Source: Burkholderiales bacterium (GTDB lineage: Bacteria > Pseudomonadota > Gammaproteobacteria > Burkholderiales > Burkholderiaceae_C). Taken from it: a stretch of DNA of 64,000 nucleotides. Positions 1-9,329 of this stretch are shown piece by piece (the stretch's first letter is position 1; each line of letters begins with the position of its first letter). The notes under the pieces were generated by a model. The model was not told the origin of the DNA. It did not search any database and saw only the letters and a program-made list of their open reading frames with translations. A program made the translations under genes and the position numbers. The stretch is taken from positions 62,001 through 126,000 of the forward strand of contig JACRAY010000022.1 of NCBI GenBank assembly GCA_016213325.1, in the 5' to 3' direction.

Positions 1-655
1 CAAAGCGGCGACTGGGAATGCGCGCCTGCAGCTTCTGTCCGGCTTCGCTCGCCAGGAAGTCCCTGTTCAAGTCGGTCACCACGTAGCCGGGCAACAATGC
101 GTTGACGCGGATGCGATGCCGCGCAAGTTCGAGCGCCATCGCCTTGGTGGCCTGGACCACGCCAGCCTTCGAGATCGCGTACGGCGCAACGCCTCCTGCA
201 ACGCGCTCGCCGAGGATAGACGCCACATTGACGATGCTGCCACCGCGGTTCGCGGCGATCATTCGGCGCGCCGCCTCGCAAGCGACCAGCCAAGACCCCT
301 TCAGGTTGGTGTCCACGACACGATCGAAGTCTTCCTCGGTCTGCTGCAGCAGCGGCTTGGTCACGGTGACGCCTGCGTTATTCACGAGCACGTCCGCCGC
401 GCCCCACGAGGCAAGTTCATCGAAGCAACGCGATACGCTCGTTGCGCTCGTGACGTCCAGTACGAGCGGGCGCGCCTGACCTCCGCTCGCCTGGATCCTG
501 GCGACCAGCGGCTCGAGCATGTCGATGCGCCGGGCAGCGACAGCTATGCGAGCACCAGCCTGTGCGAGCACGACGGCGAAGTGCGCGCCGAGCCCGCCGG
601 AGGCCCCCGTCACCAGGGCGATCTTGCCTTCCAGGCTGATTAGCCCGGCGCTCAC
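1..655 (-). CDS. SDR family oxidoreductase, 3' end outside window
   Basis: NAD(P)-dependent short-chain dehydrogenase/reductase, about 218 codons visible; the C-terminus runs off the left edge, so the ORF track misses it. The GTG start (655-653) overlaps the TGA of the upstream acyl-CoA dehydrogenase as GTGA, which implies translational coupling. Translation of the minus strand shows the glycine-rich motif TGASGGLG near residue 17, NNAG, and the active-site YAISK. It is probably a 3-hydroxyacyl-CoA dehydrogenase/FabG-like enzyme acting after the dehydrogenase in a beta-oxidation-like sequence. The family is clear; the substrate is inference. Confidence 0.85.
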   Translation of the reverse strand, partial: MSAGLISLEGKIALVTGASGGLGAHFAVVLAQAGARIAVAARRIDMLEPLVARIQASGGQARPLVLDVTSATSVSRCFDELASWGAADVLVNNAGVTVTKPLLQQTEEDFDRVVDTNLKGSWLVACEAARRMIAANRGGSIVNVASILGERVAGGVAPYAISKAGVVQATKAMALELARHRIRVNALLPGYVVTDLNRDFLASEAGQKLQARIPSRRF

Positions 656-1836
656 GCGACGCCTCCAATGCGTTCCTGCGCGTTCTGCACGATCTTGCGC
701 GCGAGGCTCCAGCGGTGTACTTCACTGGGGCCGTCGTAGATCCGGAAAGCCCGCATGTCCATGAAGATCCGCATCACTGCGGACTCGGCGGTGACGCCGC
801 GGCCTCCGAGGATCTGCACGCAACGGTCGACGACACGCCACTGGGCTTCCGAGCAGACGACTTTCGCCCGGCTGGACTCGAAGTTGCACTTGTGCCCCTG
901 GTCGAGCATCCAAGCCGTGTGCCAGATGTGCAGGCGGGAGGTTTGCAGATCCATATCGTTGTCGGCCAGCATGAAACCAACGCCTTCGTGCTCGGCGAGC
1001 GGTTTCCCGAATGCCTGGCGTTGCGACGCGTACGCGACAGCCTCATCGTGAGCGCGGCGTGCCTGCCCCAGCCAACGCATGCAATGCGTCAAGCGTGCTC
1101 GCGCAAGCCGGATCTGCGCATACCGGAAGCCCTTGCCGATTTCCCCGAGGACGTCGGCGGCGGGAATGCGTACCTCCTTGAAGTCCAGCACGCCGTGTCC
1201 GCCGGCGAAGCAGCGGTCCATCGCATCCATGTTGCGCACGAGTTCGATGCCGGGCCGATTCATGTCGGTCAGGAACATGGTGGCGGATCCGTCCTCCATG
1301 CGTGCCATGACGATGCAGTAGTCGGCGCCTTCCGCTCCAGTGATGAACCATTTGCGACCATTGATGACGTAGTGGTCCCCGTCTCGCACGGCGCGGGTGG
1401 CCAGCATCGACGGGTCTGAGCCGGCACCGCCGTCTGGCTCGGTCATGGCGAAGCATGAGCGCAGGCGTCCGGCAACCTGGAGCCGCAGCCAACGCTCCTT
1501 TTGGTCGCGCGTGGCCACCGCCTCCATGAGGTGGATACTGCCTTCGTCGGGCGCATGGATGTTGAGCGCTGTGGGCCCGAGCCAGGAGTAGCCCGCCTCC
1601 TCGAAAACGGCTGCCTTGGCGACGTTGCTGAGGCCGAGCCCCCCCATTTCCACAGATGCATGCGGCGTGAGCAGGCCGGCGGCGCGGGCGCGGCCCACGA
1701 GTTCGGCTCGAAGTTCGGGGGTCGGGCCGTGGCCGGAATGGTCCTCACGGGTCTCGATCGGGATGATCTGCTCGGCAATGAAGCGCCGGGTGCGCTGCTG
1801 CAGTTCGGTGATTTCCGGTGAAAGCTGGAAGTCCAT
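652..1836 (-). CDS. acyl-CoA dehydrogenase
   Basis: FAD-dependent acyl-CoA dehydrogenase of 394 residues, normal for the family, which oxidises an acyl-CoA to the 2-enoyl-CoA. The N-terminal helical domain starts MDFQLSPEITELQQ. The mid-domain carries CFAMTEPDGGAGSD, typical of the FAD/substrate-binding strand, and the C-terminal domain carries QILGGRGVTAESAVMRIFMDMRAF. I chose the ATG at 1836 over the track start at 1893 because AAAAGG lies just upstream and the extra 19 residues do not resemble the family. It is followed by an overlapping SDR gene and is divergent from the CocE-type hydrolase gene. Confidence 0.9.
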   Translation of the reverse strand: MDFQLSPEITELQQRTRRFIAEQIIPIETREDHSGHGPTPELRAELVGRARAAGLLTPHASVEMGGLGLSNVAKAAVFEEAGYSWLGPTALNIHAPDEGSIHLMEAVATRDQKERWLRLQVAGRLRSCFAMTEPDGGAGSDPSMLATRAVRDGDHYVINGRKWFITGAEGADYCIVMARMEDGSATMFLTDMNRPGIELVRNMDAMDRCFAGGHGVLDFKEVRIPAADVLGEIGKGFRYAQIRLARARLTHCMRWLGQARRAHDEAVAYASQRQAFGKPLAEHEGVGFMLADNDMDLQTSRLHIWHTAWMLDQGHKCNFESSRAKVVCSEAQWRVVDRCVQILGGRGVTAESAVMRIFMDMRAFRIYDGPSEVHRWSLARKIVQNAQERIGGVA

Positions 1837-2041
1837 GGATGCCTTTTCTATGATCGATCTAGAACAAGATTGTAGGATGATTTTGCCCTTCAAGTTATGG
1901 CACTTTCAAGCAAGGATGGCGCTTCGGTGCAATCGCCAACGTCGGCGTTCCGGGAGACTGAGGTCATAAATGACGCATCTCACGGAGACACAGCCTCGCT
2001 GGCCCCAACCGCCATCGGCCCACTGAGCAGGTCAAGACATC
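1837..2041. promoter_or_regulatory. divergent intergenic region
   Basis: About 205 bases between the divergent acyl-CoA dehydrogenase and CocE-type genes. No gene is visible. Read on the minus strand, two CTTGAA repeats occur 16 bases apart near 1885-1910, and a short palindrome TGATCGATC lies near 1850. They are candidate regulator or promoter elements but I cannot assign a regulator. Confidence 0.3.
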
Positions 2042-3802
2042 ATGTCCAATAGATCCATTGAATCGCAGCGCGGCCCGTTCGAGGTCACTCGGGAGGACGA
2101 TCTCGCGATGGCCACTCGCGATGGGACGGTCCTGCGGGCGGACGTCTACCGTCCCGCCGCTTCCGGGCCTCTTCCGGTGCTTTTCCGGCGGACTCCCTAC
2201 GGAAAGCGGCTCAACGATCTTGCCGCGGACTTCAGCGAGGCGCGCTACTTCGCCTCGCACGGCTATCTGGTTGTCGTACAGGACACCCGTGGACGGTTCA
2301 CGTCAGAGGGGGCTTGGTACCCTTTGATCTACGAGGCGCGCGACGGCTACGACGCCATCGAGTGGGCGGCTGCGCTGCCCGGTTCCAGCGGAGTGGTCGG
2401 CACATTCGGCCAGTCCTATGGAGCCATCGCCCAGTACCTCGCTGCCACCCAGCGACCGCCGCACCTGAAGACCTGCATCCCCGTCTCCGCGTACCAGCTG
2501 GCGTTCGAGAACTACTGGTACAACGGCGGCGCACTCGAACTGGGCTGGATGCTGAGCTACTTCGTGAACATGGCCGAAGCGGTTCTGAGGCAAGAGGGCG
2601 ACGAAAGCGCGATCGCCGATCTCGCGAAGCTCAAGGTCGACCCGAATCAGCGGTTCTCCCCGCTGACTGAAGAAACCCTGAGGCACCTGCCGATCACGGA
2701 TTGGGTCGACCGCCTCGGGCGAGGAGCGCCGTTCCTGCGGGACATCCTGTCGCACCCGACCGATGGCCCGTACTGGTGGGCGACGGACCTCAGCCGACAG
2801 TTGTTCAACATGAACGTTCCGATGCTGCACATCGGCTCCTGGTATGACATCGCTAACCGGGACACCCCGCTGTACTTCAAAGGGCTGCAGACAAGCGCAC
2901 TGGGCGAGTCTGCACGTGCCGGGCAAGCACTCCTCATGGGCCCGTGGGCGCACCAGTTGCCGTTCAACCAGCCGACATCTGGCGGAACCGGCGACATCGA
3001 CTTTGGCCCCGAAGCGGCGGTGTCGCTGCTCGACGTACAGCTGAAATGGTTCGATCACTACCTCAAGTTGGATGGCAGGGACCTGCCCCGCTCACCGGTT
3101 CGCATCTTTGTCATGGGTGAGAACCGGTGGCGCGACGAGCGCGAATGGCCGCTCGCCCGTACCGTGTTCACCCCCTATTACCTGCACAGCGGCGGTTCAG
3201 CCAACTCATTGCACGGTGACGGAAGTCTGTCCACGTTGCCGCCTGACGACCAGCCCTCCGACAATTTTCATTACAACCCGGACGACCCCGTGCCGAGCGC
3301 AGGCGGTCGAATCGTGGGCAGTGGGGTCGTTGATCAGAGAAAGAACCAGGCCCGCTCCGACGTGCTGGTGTACACCGGACCAGAACTCACCCAGGACCTG
3401 GAGATCACCGGCCCTGTCACGGTCTACCTGCACGCCGCGACCACAGCTCCGGACACCGACTTCGTCGCGGTGCTCTCCGACGTCCGACCCGACGGTTACG
3501 CCCAGAACCTCGCCGAAGGCATTGTGCGCGGCCGCTTCCGCGAGTCCTACGACAACCCGACCCTCCTGCACCCTGGCACCCCATACCTGTTCCGGATCCA
3601 GTTGTGGAACATCAGCCACGTGCTGCGGGTAGGCCACTGGCTCCGCTTGCACATCACCTCGAGTGACTTTCCCCGCTGGGACCGCAATGCCGGCACCGGC
3701 GCCCCAACCGGAACCGACACGGCCACCCATCCCGCGGACCAGACTGTGCTGCACGACCGCGCGCACCCGTCCCACGTCTTGCTCCCGGTCATCCCGCGAT
3801 GA
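2042..3802 (+). CDS. CocE/NonD family (X-Pro dipeptidyl-peptidase-like) hydrolase
   Basis: Serine hydrolase of 586 residues, the usual length for cocaine-esterase/glutaryl-7-ACA-acylase type enzymes that cleave esters or amides. The N-terminal alpha/beta-hydrolase domain carries the nucleophile elbow GQSYGA with Ser125. The C-terminal half (EITGPVTVYLHAATTAPDTDF onward) is the jelly-roll domain of this family. No signal peptide is seen, so it is probably cytoplasmic. An acyl-CoA ligase follows after 25 bases, suggesting the acid released here is activated to its CoA thioester (inference). The protein looks similar to actinobacterial relatives, which would fit transfer, but this was not tested. 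Confidence 0.87.
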   Translation: MSNRSIESQRGPFEVTREDDLAMATRDGTVLRADVYRPAASGPLPVLFRRTPYGKRLNDLAADFSEARYFASHGYLVVVQDTRGRFTSEGAWYPLIYEARDGYDAIEWAAALPGSSGVVGTFGQSYGAIAQYLAATQRPPHLKTCIPVSAYQLAFENYWYNGGALELGWMLSYFVNMAEAVLRQEGDESAIADLAKLKVDPNQRFSPLTEETLRHLPITDWVDRLGRGAPFLRDILSHPTDGPYWWATDLSRQLFNMNVPMLHIGSWYDIANRDTPLYFKGLQTSALGESARAGQALLMGPWAHQLPFNQPTSGGTGDIDFGPEAAVSLLDVQLKWFDHYLKLDGRDLPRSPVRIFVMGENRWRDEREWPLARTVFTPYYLHSGGSANSLHGDGSLSTLPPDDQPSDNFHYNPDDPVPSAGGRIVGSGVVDQRKNQARSDVLVYTGPELTQDLEITGPVTVYLHAATTAPDTDFVAVLSDVRPDGYAQNLAEGIVRGRFRESYDNPTLLHPGTPYLFRIQLWNISHVLRVGHWLRLHITSSDFPRWDRNAGTGAPTGTDTATHPADQTVLHDRAHPSHVLLPVIPR

Positions 3803-3827
3803 CCAACCAATGACGAATGGAGAAAGA

Positions 3828-5414
3828 ATGAATTCAGATCCCAGGTCACTGTCTTTCGAGCCCCTAAGCCCACTCTCGTTCCTCGACCGCGCGGCAGCAG
3901 TGCATGGGTCCCGCATCGCAGTGGTCGATGGCGATCGCCGATGGACCTATGCGGAGTTTCGTGACCGGTGCCGCCGCCTGGCGGGCGCGCTCGCCCCGCT
4001 GGCCGAGGGACGCCCGGTCGCGATCCTCGCCCCCAACACACACGTCATGCTCGAAGCGGCCCATGGCGTGCCGTGGGCGGGTGCACCACTGGTGACGATC
4101 AACACCCGCCTGTCCGCAGACGAGGTCATCTACATCCTCGAGCACTCCGAAAGCGCGGTGCTGTTGCACGATCCGCAGCTCGACGAACTGGTTACCACCG
4201 TGGTCGACCGCATGGCACAACCACCCCGGCTCGTGCGGGCCGGGCCCGGCGACGGTGGTTCCTACGAAAACCTGCTCGCCGAAGCGACACCGATGGGCAT
4301 CGCACCAGCCGACGAACGCTCGCTCTTATCCATCAACTACACCTCCGGGACGACCGGACGCCCCAAAGGCGTCATGTACCACCATCGCGGCGCCTACCTT
4401 CAGGCGCTGGCCATGGTCGCCCACACCGGCTTGACGGCGTCCTCGGCCTACCTGTGGACGGTTCCGATGTTTCACTGCAACGGGTGGACTTTCCCATGGG
4501 CGGTGACCGCCGCGGGCGCAAAGCACGTCTGCTTGCCCAAGGTCGACGCCGCGGTGGCCTGGCGACTCATCAGAGAGGATGCCGTGACACACCTGTGCGG
4601 CGCCCCCGCGGTGTTGTCCATGCTTGTGAACGCGCCTGAGGCGCCCGACCGCCACGCGGGTAGTGATGTCATCCGGTTCGTGATCGGCGGAGCGCCCGCG
4701 AGCCCATCCCTGCTGGCAGCCGCCGACAACATGGGTATCGACGTCACCCAAGTCTACGGACTGACCGAGACCTACGGGCCGGCCATGCTCTGCGACTGGC
4801 ATCCGGAGTGGAGCAAACTGCCTACCGAGGACCGATCCCGCCTTCGAGCCCGGCAGGGCGTGGCGAACTTTGTCGGGCTGACAGCGCGGGTGGTTGGGAC
4901 CGACGGGCGAGACGTCCCGGCGGATGGCGCGACCATGGGGGAGATCCTGCTGCGCGGGAACAATCTGATGCTGGGCTACTTCAAGGATGAAGCGGCCACC
5001 ATCGCCGCTGCGCCGGACGGGTGGTTCCGTTCCGGCGACCTCGGAGTTCTGCACCCCGACGGCTACCTTGAGCTGCGCGACCGGAGCAAGGACGTGATCA
5101 TCTCGGGTGGCGAGAACATCACGTCAATCGAGGTGGAACAGGCCATCGCGAGTCACCCCGCCGTTCTCGAAGTCGCCGTGGTGGGAGCCCCTGATGACCG
5201 CTGGGGCGAAGTGCCGGTGGCGTTCGTCGTCCTGCGTCCAGCCGCAAAGGCCAGTGAGCAGGACATCGTCGACCACGTCAGGTCGCGGCTCGCGCGGTTC
5301 AAGGTGCCCAAGCGAGTGGTGTTCGGCGAACTACCGCGGACGTCCACCGGGAAGATCCAGAAACACGTCCTCCGTGAGCGCGAGTGGGCCGGACGTGCCC
5401 GCCGGATCGCTTGA
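3828..5414 (+). CDS. AMP-dependent acyl-CoA synthetase/ligase
   Basis: ANL-superfamily acyl-CoA ligase of 528 residues (ATP + acid + CoA to acyl-CoA). The P-loop-like motif YTSGTTGRPKGV is near residue 170, VYGLTETYGP follows mid-protein, WFRSGDLG marks the hinge region, and TSTGKIQK near the C-terminus supplies the adenylation lysine. The track start at 3663 lies inside the CocE gene. The ATG at 3828 is preceded by GGAG at 5 bases and begins a family-like N-terminus. It is likely co-transcribed with the hydrolase upstream and the enoyl-CoA hydratase downstream. The medium-chain fatty-acid or aromatic-acid type cannot be separated by eye. Confidence 0.9.
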   Translation: MNSDPRSLSFEPLSPLSFLDRAAAVHGSRIAVVDGDRRWTYAEFRDRCRRLAGALAPLAEGRPVAILAPNTHVMLEAAHGVPWAGAPLVTINTRLSADEVIYILEHSESAVLLHDPQLDELVTTVVDRMAQPPRLVRAGPGDGGSYENLLAEATPMGIAPADERSLLSINYTSGTTGRPKGVMYHHRGAYLQALAMVAHTGLTASSAYLWTVPMFHCNGWTFPWAVTAAGAKHVCLPKVDAAVAWRLIREDAVTHLCGAPAVLSMLVNAPEAPDRHAGSDVIRFVIGGAPASPSLLAAADNMGIDVTQVYGLTETYGPAMLCDWHPEWSKLPTEDRSRLRARQGVANFVGLTARVVGTDGRDVPADGATMGEILLRGNNLMLGYFKDEAATIAAAPDGWFRSGDLGVLHPDGYLELRDRSKDVIISGGENITSIEVEQAIASHPAVLEVAVVGAPDDRWGEVPVAFVVLRPAAKASEQDIVDHVRSRLARFKVPKRVVFGELPRTSTGKIQKHVLREREWAGRARRIA

Positions 5415-5453
5415 CCGACCAGCGCTTTTTCTTTTCCCACCAGAGGAGTATCC

Positions 5454-6242
5454 ATGCCACATCTGAGAGTCCAGATCGAACGCCAAGTCGCGACCATTGT
5501 CCTGGACAATCCGCCGCAGAATCGCATCGGTGACCAGATGGTCGAGGAGCTCGCCGCAGCGATAGAGGCCATCGGGCGAAGCGACGCGCGCGCAGTCCTC
5601 ATCCGCGCCGAAGGAGACAACTTCAGCTTCGGCGGCGACATCATGCCCTGGCCGGACGACGACATGCACGCACTGCGTGCGCGCTTCGAGCGCTTCATGT
5701 CGGTGTTCAACCTATTCGAGCGTCTGCCACTGCCGGTTGTCGCCGCGGTTCGGGGCTTGTGCTTCGGCGGTGCCCTGGAACTGGCCCTGCGCGCCGACGT
5801 GATCTTCGCCTCCGAAACGGCGGCCTTCGGTCATCCGGAGCAAACGCTGGGCATCGTCACCTTGCTCGGCGGCGTCTATCGGGCCGCTGAACGTTCGGGT
5901 CGTTCCCGCGCAGCCGAATGGGCATTGACGTCCGAGAAAGTGCCGGCGGCCACGATGGAACGCTTCGGCATCGTGAATCGCGTCGTCGCCGACGCAGACT
6001 TGATCAGCGAAGCGACGGCGTTTGCCGAAAAGATCGCTCGGGGCCCCACGCGCGCGCATGCAGCCCACAAGGCCTTGCTGCGCATCTGGGCAGTGGGTGG
6101 TGTGGCTGCCGCCGACGAAGCGATGTTCGACATCGCCATGCCGCTGTTCGAGACGGAAGACGTCAAGGCGGGGCTGGCGTCAGCGGTCAAGGCATTGAAA
6201 GCCGGCCAGCCTCGACCGGTTCTGGACTTCAAGGGGCGTTGA
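5454..6242 (+). CDS. enoyl-CoA hydratase/isomerase family protein
   Basis: Crotonase-superfamily protein of 262 residues, preceded by AGAGGAG. It contains the CoA-binding/oxyanion segment GDNFSFGGDI and the second oxyanion region VVAAVRGLCFGGALELALRADV. The usual catalytic Glu pair of true hydratases is not obvious: FGHPEQTLGI aligns with the second region, with Glu present. Hydratase, isomerase or hydrolase function therefore remains open. It sits third in the hydrolase-ligase-crotonase run and probably works on the CoA ester made by the ligase. Confidence 0.85.
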   Translation: MPHLRVQIERQVATIVLDNPPQNRIGDQMVEELAAAIEAIGRSDARAVLIRAEGDNFSFGGDIMPWPDDDMHALRARFERFMSVFNLFERLPLPVVAAVRGLCFGGALELALRADVIFASETAAFGHPEQTLGIVTLLGGVYRAAERSGRSRAAEWALTSEKVPAATMERFGIVNRVVADADLISEATAFAEKIARGPTRAHAAHKALLRIWAVGGVAAADEAMFDIAMPLFETEDVKAGLASAVKALKAGQPRPVLDFKGR

Positions 6243-6334
6243 GGCACGGGACGGCGCGACACGTCAAAAACCGCGGCCACGGGCCATTGAGGCTCGGCTC
6301 ACGGGCTTCCAGTCCAACTCATTCACAAGATTTC

Positions 6335-6349
6335 GCCGGTTTGACCGGC
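6335..6349 (+). other. short perfect hairpin before the Bug receptor gene
   Basis: GCCGGT-TTG-ACCGGC is a perfect 6-bp stem with a 3-base loop, 16 bases upstream of the receptor ATG. No U-run follows, so it is not a clear terminator. It could attenuate, stabilise the transcript or bind a regulator; no evidence decides. Confidence 0.3.
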
Positions 6350-6365
6350 CCACACGGAGACAAAC

Positions 6366-7355
6366 ATGAAAACTCTGACTCGCAGACTCTTTGACGCCGC
6401 TCTTGTCGTGGTCGCGCTTTGCGGCGCCGCCGCCGCCACCGCGCAGCCTTATCCGAACAAGCCCATCGTGATCAAGGTCGCCTACCCGCCCGGGTTCGGG
6501 GTCGACACAGTGCTGCGGGCATCCGCACCCATGACGCAGCGTGCGCTTGGACAGACCCTCGTGATCGACAACATGCCTGGTGCCAGTGGCTCCATCGCGG
6601 CAATGAACGTGTTGAACGCGGCGCCCGACGGATACACGTTGCTCGCAATCACCGGTCCGGATTTGCTGATGGCGCCGCTCACGATCGCTTCGGCCAAGTA
6701 CAGGTTCGACGGCTTCAAGCTCATCGGTCCGTTCGGGATCGCGGACATGGTCCTCGTCACTCACCCCGACCGCCCGTTCAACAACCTCAGCGCGCTCCTC
6801 GAGCAGATGCAAAAGCCGGGCGCGAAGGAGTTGTCCATTGCGCACTGGGGGCAGGGCACTGCTCCTCATCTTGCGGCCGCTGAATTTCAGGCGCGGGCCG
6901 GCATCAAGTTGCTGGAGGTGCCTTACAAAGGCGCCACTCCCATTGCCACGGCCGTCGGCGGTGGCGAGGTGGACCTCGCGTTTCTTCCTCTTGCGGGGCC
7001 GCTGCTGGGAATGATTCAGACCGGACGGCTCAAGGCGATCGGCATCGCCAGCGCCAAGCGACATTCGCTCCTGCCGGACCTCGCCACGCTGAGCGAAAAC
7101 GCTCGATTCAAGAAATTCGAGTTCGGCCTCTGGGGCGGCTTGTTCGCACCCGCACGCACACCCGATGCCGTCGTCGCGCGCCTCGGCAAGGTCTTCCAGG
7201 AGTGGAATGACAGTCCGGAATACCTCGCGCTCGCGACGGCGCAGGGCTTGCGCAAGCTGGACTCCATGACGCCGCAGCAGGCAGCGGCCTTCTTGCGGGC
7301 AGAGAACGAGAAGTTCAACAACATCGCCAAGACCCTCAATCTGGTGGCGCAATAG
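6366..7355 (+). CDS. Bug/TctC family tripartite tricarboxylate transporter substrate-binding protein
   Basis: Periplasmic solute receptor of 329 residues. A Sec signal peptide (basic MKTLTRR, then a hydrophobic stretch ending AAAATAQ, cleavage near residue 26) precedes the hallmark YPNKPIVIKVAYPPGFGVD. AAPDGYTLL and LEVPYKGATP are also family motifs. Bug receptors bind carboxylates for the TctAB permease, but no tctA/tctB lies in this window. Abundant orphan Bugs are typical of Burkholderiales. It probably captures the substrate of the surrounding catabolic run. Confidence 0.92.
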   Translation: MKTLTRRLFDAALVVVALCGAAAATAQPYPNKPIVIKVAYPPGFGVDTVLRASAPMTQRALGQTLVIDNMPGASGSIAAMNVLNAAPDGYTLLAITGPDLLMAPLTIASAKYRFDGFKLIGPFGIADMVLVTHPDRPFNNLSALLEQMQKPGAKELSIAHWGQGTAPHLAAAEFQARAGIKLLEVPYKGATPIATAVGGGEVDLAFLPLAGPLLGMIQTGRLKAIGIASAKRHSLLPDLATLSENARFKKFEFGLWGGLFAPARTPDAVVARLGKVFQEWNDSPEYLALATAQGLRKLDSMTPQQAAAFLRAENEKFNNIAKTLNLVAQ

Positions 7356-7376
7356 GCCGCCGCGGAAAAGGTTCCT

Positions 7377-8033
7377 ATGACAGTTCGAGACTTTCACTAC
7401 TACGAGCCCGCCAAGGGCCACGGGTTGAGCCACAACCCGCTCAATTCGCTGGTCGCCCCGCGCCCCATCGGCTGGATCTCGTCGCGCGACGCGCAGGGGC
7501 GCATCAATCTCGCGCCCTACAGTTTCTTCAACGCGTTCAACTACGACCCACCGATCATCGGATTTTCCTCGATCGCCTGGAAAGACAGCGTCCAGAACGC
7601 GTCGGAAACGCGCGAGTTCACCTGGAACCTGGTCACCCGCGAGCTGGGTGACAAGATGAACCAGACCTCGGCTCCGCTGCCGCACGGCGAGGACGAATTT
7701 CCGTTCGCCGGCCTCACGGCCGTGCCCGGTCGCATGGTCAACGTTCCGCGGGTAGGCGAAAGCCGCGCGGCCATGGAATGCAAGGTGATCGACATCGTGC
7801 AGTTCCGAAACACGGCAGGCGAGAAGGTCAGTGGCTGGCTCGTGTTGGGCGAGGTGGTGGCCGTGTACATCGACAAGACACTCCTGAAGGATGGCATCTA
7901 TCAGACAGCGGAGGCCTATCCGATCATGCGGGCCGGCGGACTGAACGACTATGTCCAGGTTTCGCCTGACAACGTCTTTCAGATCGCGCGGCTCGAGAGC
8001 CTGCTCGCCGACACCTTGCGCGCTCACAGATAG
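7377..8033 (+). CDS. flavin reductase-like family protein (FMN-binding split barrel)
   Basis: Protein of 218 residues. SLVAPRPIGWISSRDAQG near residue 25 is the typical start of the flavin-reductase/DIM6-NTAB split-barrel family, followed by NLAPYSFFNAFNYDPPIIGFSS. Such proteins bind FMN and can supply reduced flavin to monooxygenases or act as flavoenzymes; no partner monooxygenase is encoded next to it. It is 21 bases after the Bug receptor gene and 49 bases before the tautomerase gene, so probably part of the same transcript. Confidence 0.85.
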   Translation: MTVRDFHYYEPAKGHGLSHNPLNSLVAPRPIGWISSRDAQGRINLAPYSFFNAFNYDPPIIGFSSIAWKDSVQNASETREFTWNLVTRELGDKMNQTSAPLPHGEDEFPFAGLTAVPGRMVNVPRVGESRAAMECKVIDIVQFRNTAGEKVSGWLVLGEVVAVYIDKTLLKDGIYQTAEAYPIMRAGGLNDYVQVSPDNVFQIARLESLLADTLRAHR

Positions 8034-8082
8034 GCACTTCATCGCCCCATTCAACCTGAACGACACAACCGAGGACACGCTC

Positions 8083-8496
8083 ATGCCAACATTTCACGCC
8101 CACCTTCCGGCTCAAAAATTCTCCAGCGACGAGAAGCGGGCCCTGGCGGATGCCTTGAATCTCGCTCTTCATGAAGCCATGAATACGCCTATGGATGACC
8201 GTTTCGTCATCATCAGCGAGCACAAGGACGATGAATTCTTCATCCATCCGACCTTTCCTGGCATGGCGAGATCCGACAAGCGCATGGTCGTCACGGTGAC
8301 GTTCGGTACGAGCAGGACGGTGGAGCAGAAACGCAAGCTCGCGGAGTTGGTCACCCGATACGCAGTAGAAAAGGTCGGCGTCAGCCAGGACGATATCAGC
8401 CTGATGATGTATGCCATTCCCCTGGAGAACATGAGCTTCGGCGGCGGAAAGCTGGTCTCTGACATCGACCTCTCCATGCCTTGGGTGAACAAGTAA
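8083..8496 (+). CDS. tautomerase family protein
   Basis: Protein of 137 residues resembling the 4-oxalocrotonate tautomerase/malonate semialdehyde decarboxylase superfamily. I start it at the ATG at 8083 because the mature protein then begins with Pro (MPTFHAH), the catalytic base of this superfamily once Met is removed. The track start at 7951 lies inside the flavin reductase gene. GRF-type segments MDDRFVIISEH and a conserved C-terminal SFGGGKLVSDI are seen. A tautomerase fits keto-enol steps of a ring-cleavage or side-chain pathway (inference). Confidence 0.82.
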   Translation: MPTFHAHLPAQKFSSDEKRALADALNLALHEAMNTPMDDRFVIISEHKDDEFFIHPTFPGMARSDKRMVVTVTFGTSRTVEQKRKLAELVTRYAVEKVGVSQDDISLMMYAIPLENMSFGGGKLVSDIDLSMPWVNK

Positions 8497-8532
8497 GAAG
8501 GATGAAGCTGCGTCTTAACGGAAGGAGTTCAG

Positions 8533-9297
8533 ATGCCTCATCCATTCCCCGATTTTTGCCTTACTGGCCAGGTCACCGTCGTTACGGGTGGCGGTAGCGG
8601 TATCGGCCGGGCCCTGGCACACACGTTTGCCGACGCAGGTGCCCGGGTCGTTGTGCTCGATACAAACGGCGCGGCGGCAGAACAGGTGGCCAACGAGATA
8701 GGCTCAATGGCACAACATGCGGTTGCGGACGTGTCCAAGGAAGACGCGATCGAACGCGTCATGAAAAACGTCGCCCGCCAACACGGTCGAATCGACGTGC
8801 TATTCAACAACGCTGGTGTCAATCGGCGCAACACCTCGTTTGATTTGACGATCGCGGATTGGAATGCGGTTGTAGCGGTAAACATGACCGGCATGTTCCT
8901 TTGCGCCAGGGCAGCTGCCCGGCACATGCGCGATGGCGGCGGCGGGCGCATCGTCAACACGGCATCGATACTCGGTATTTCCGGTGGTTGGTATCCCAAT
9001 ATTGTCTACCAGGCTACCAAGGGCGCCGTGGTCAACATGACCCGTTCGTGGGCTGTCGAATGGGCGCCCTACAACATCCGCGTCAACGCTGTGGCGCCGA
9101 GCATCATTCGCACTCCAATGACCGAAGCGCTGACAAGTTAACCGGATCTCGTTGCGAAATTCGAAGCGCTGACGCCGCTGGGAAGACTCTGTGAACCCGC
9201 GGACATGACCGGGCCAGTGTTGTTTCTTGCTACTGCCGCATCAAGCATGGTTACCGGCCATGTCCTTTCCGTCGATGGCGGCGTGTTGGCGCAATAG
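8533..9297 (+). pseudogene. SDR family oxidoreductase interrupted by an in-frame TAA
   Basis: Classical SDR with TGGGSGIG near residue 20, NNAGV, and YQATKGA. Translation stops at a TAA (9139-9141) after 202 codons. The same frame continues at once with PDLVAKFEALTPLGRL and ends LSVDGGVLAQ followed by TAG at 9295-9297, giving the normal 254-residue SDR length. A single nonsense change explains this, so the product lacks the C-terminal substrate loop and dimer strand. Alternatives are a base-calling error or readthrough. A 35-base piece of the same kind of gene recurs at 17026. Confidence 0.83.
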
Positions 9298-9329
9298 CAG
9301 TTGAACACTGAAAACTTGGAGAAAACACT

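Noticed and set aside
9139-9141. Recoding of the TAA in the SDR gene as a sense codon
   Set aside because: No known bacterial recoding uses TAA in this setting and no structure was seen downstream; a nonsense mutation is simpler.
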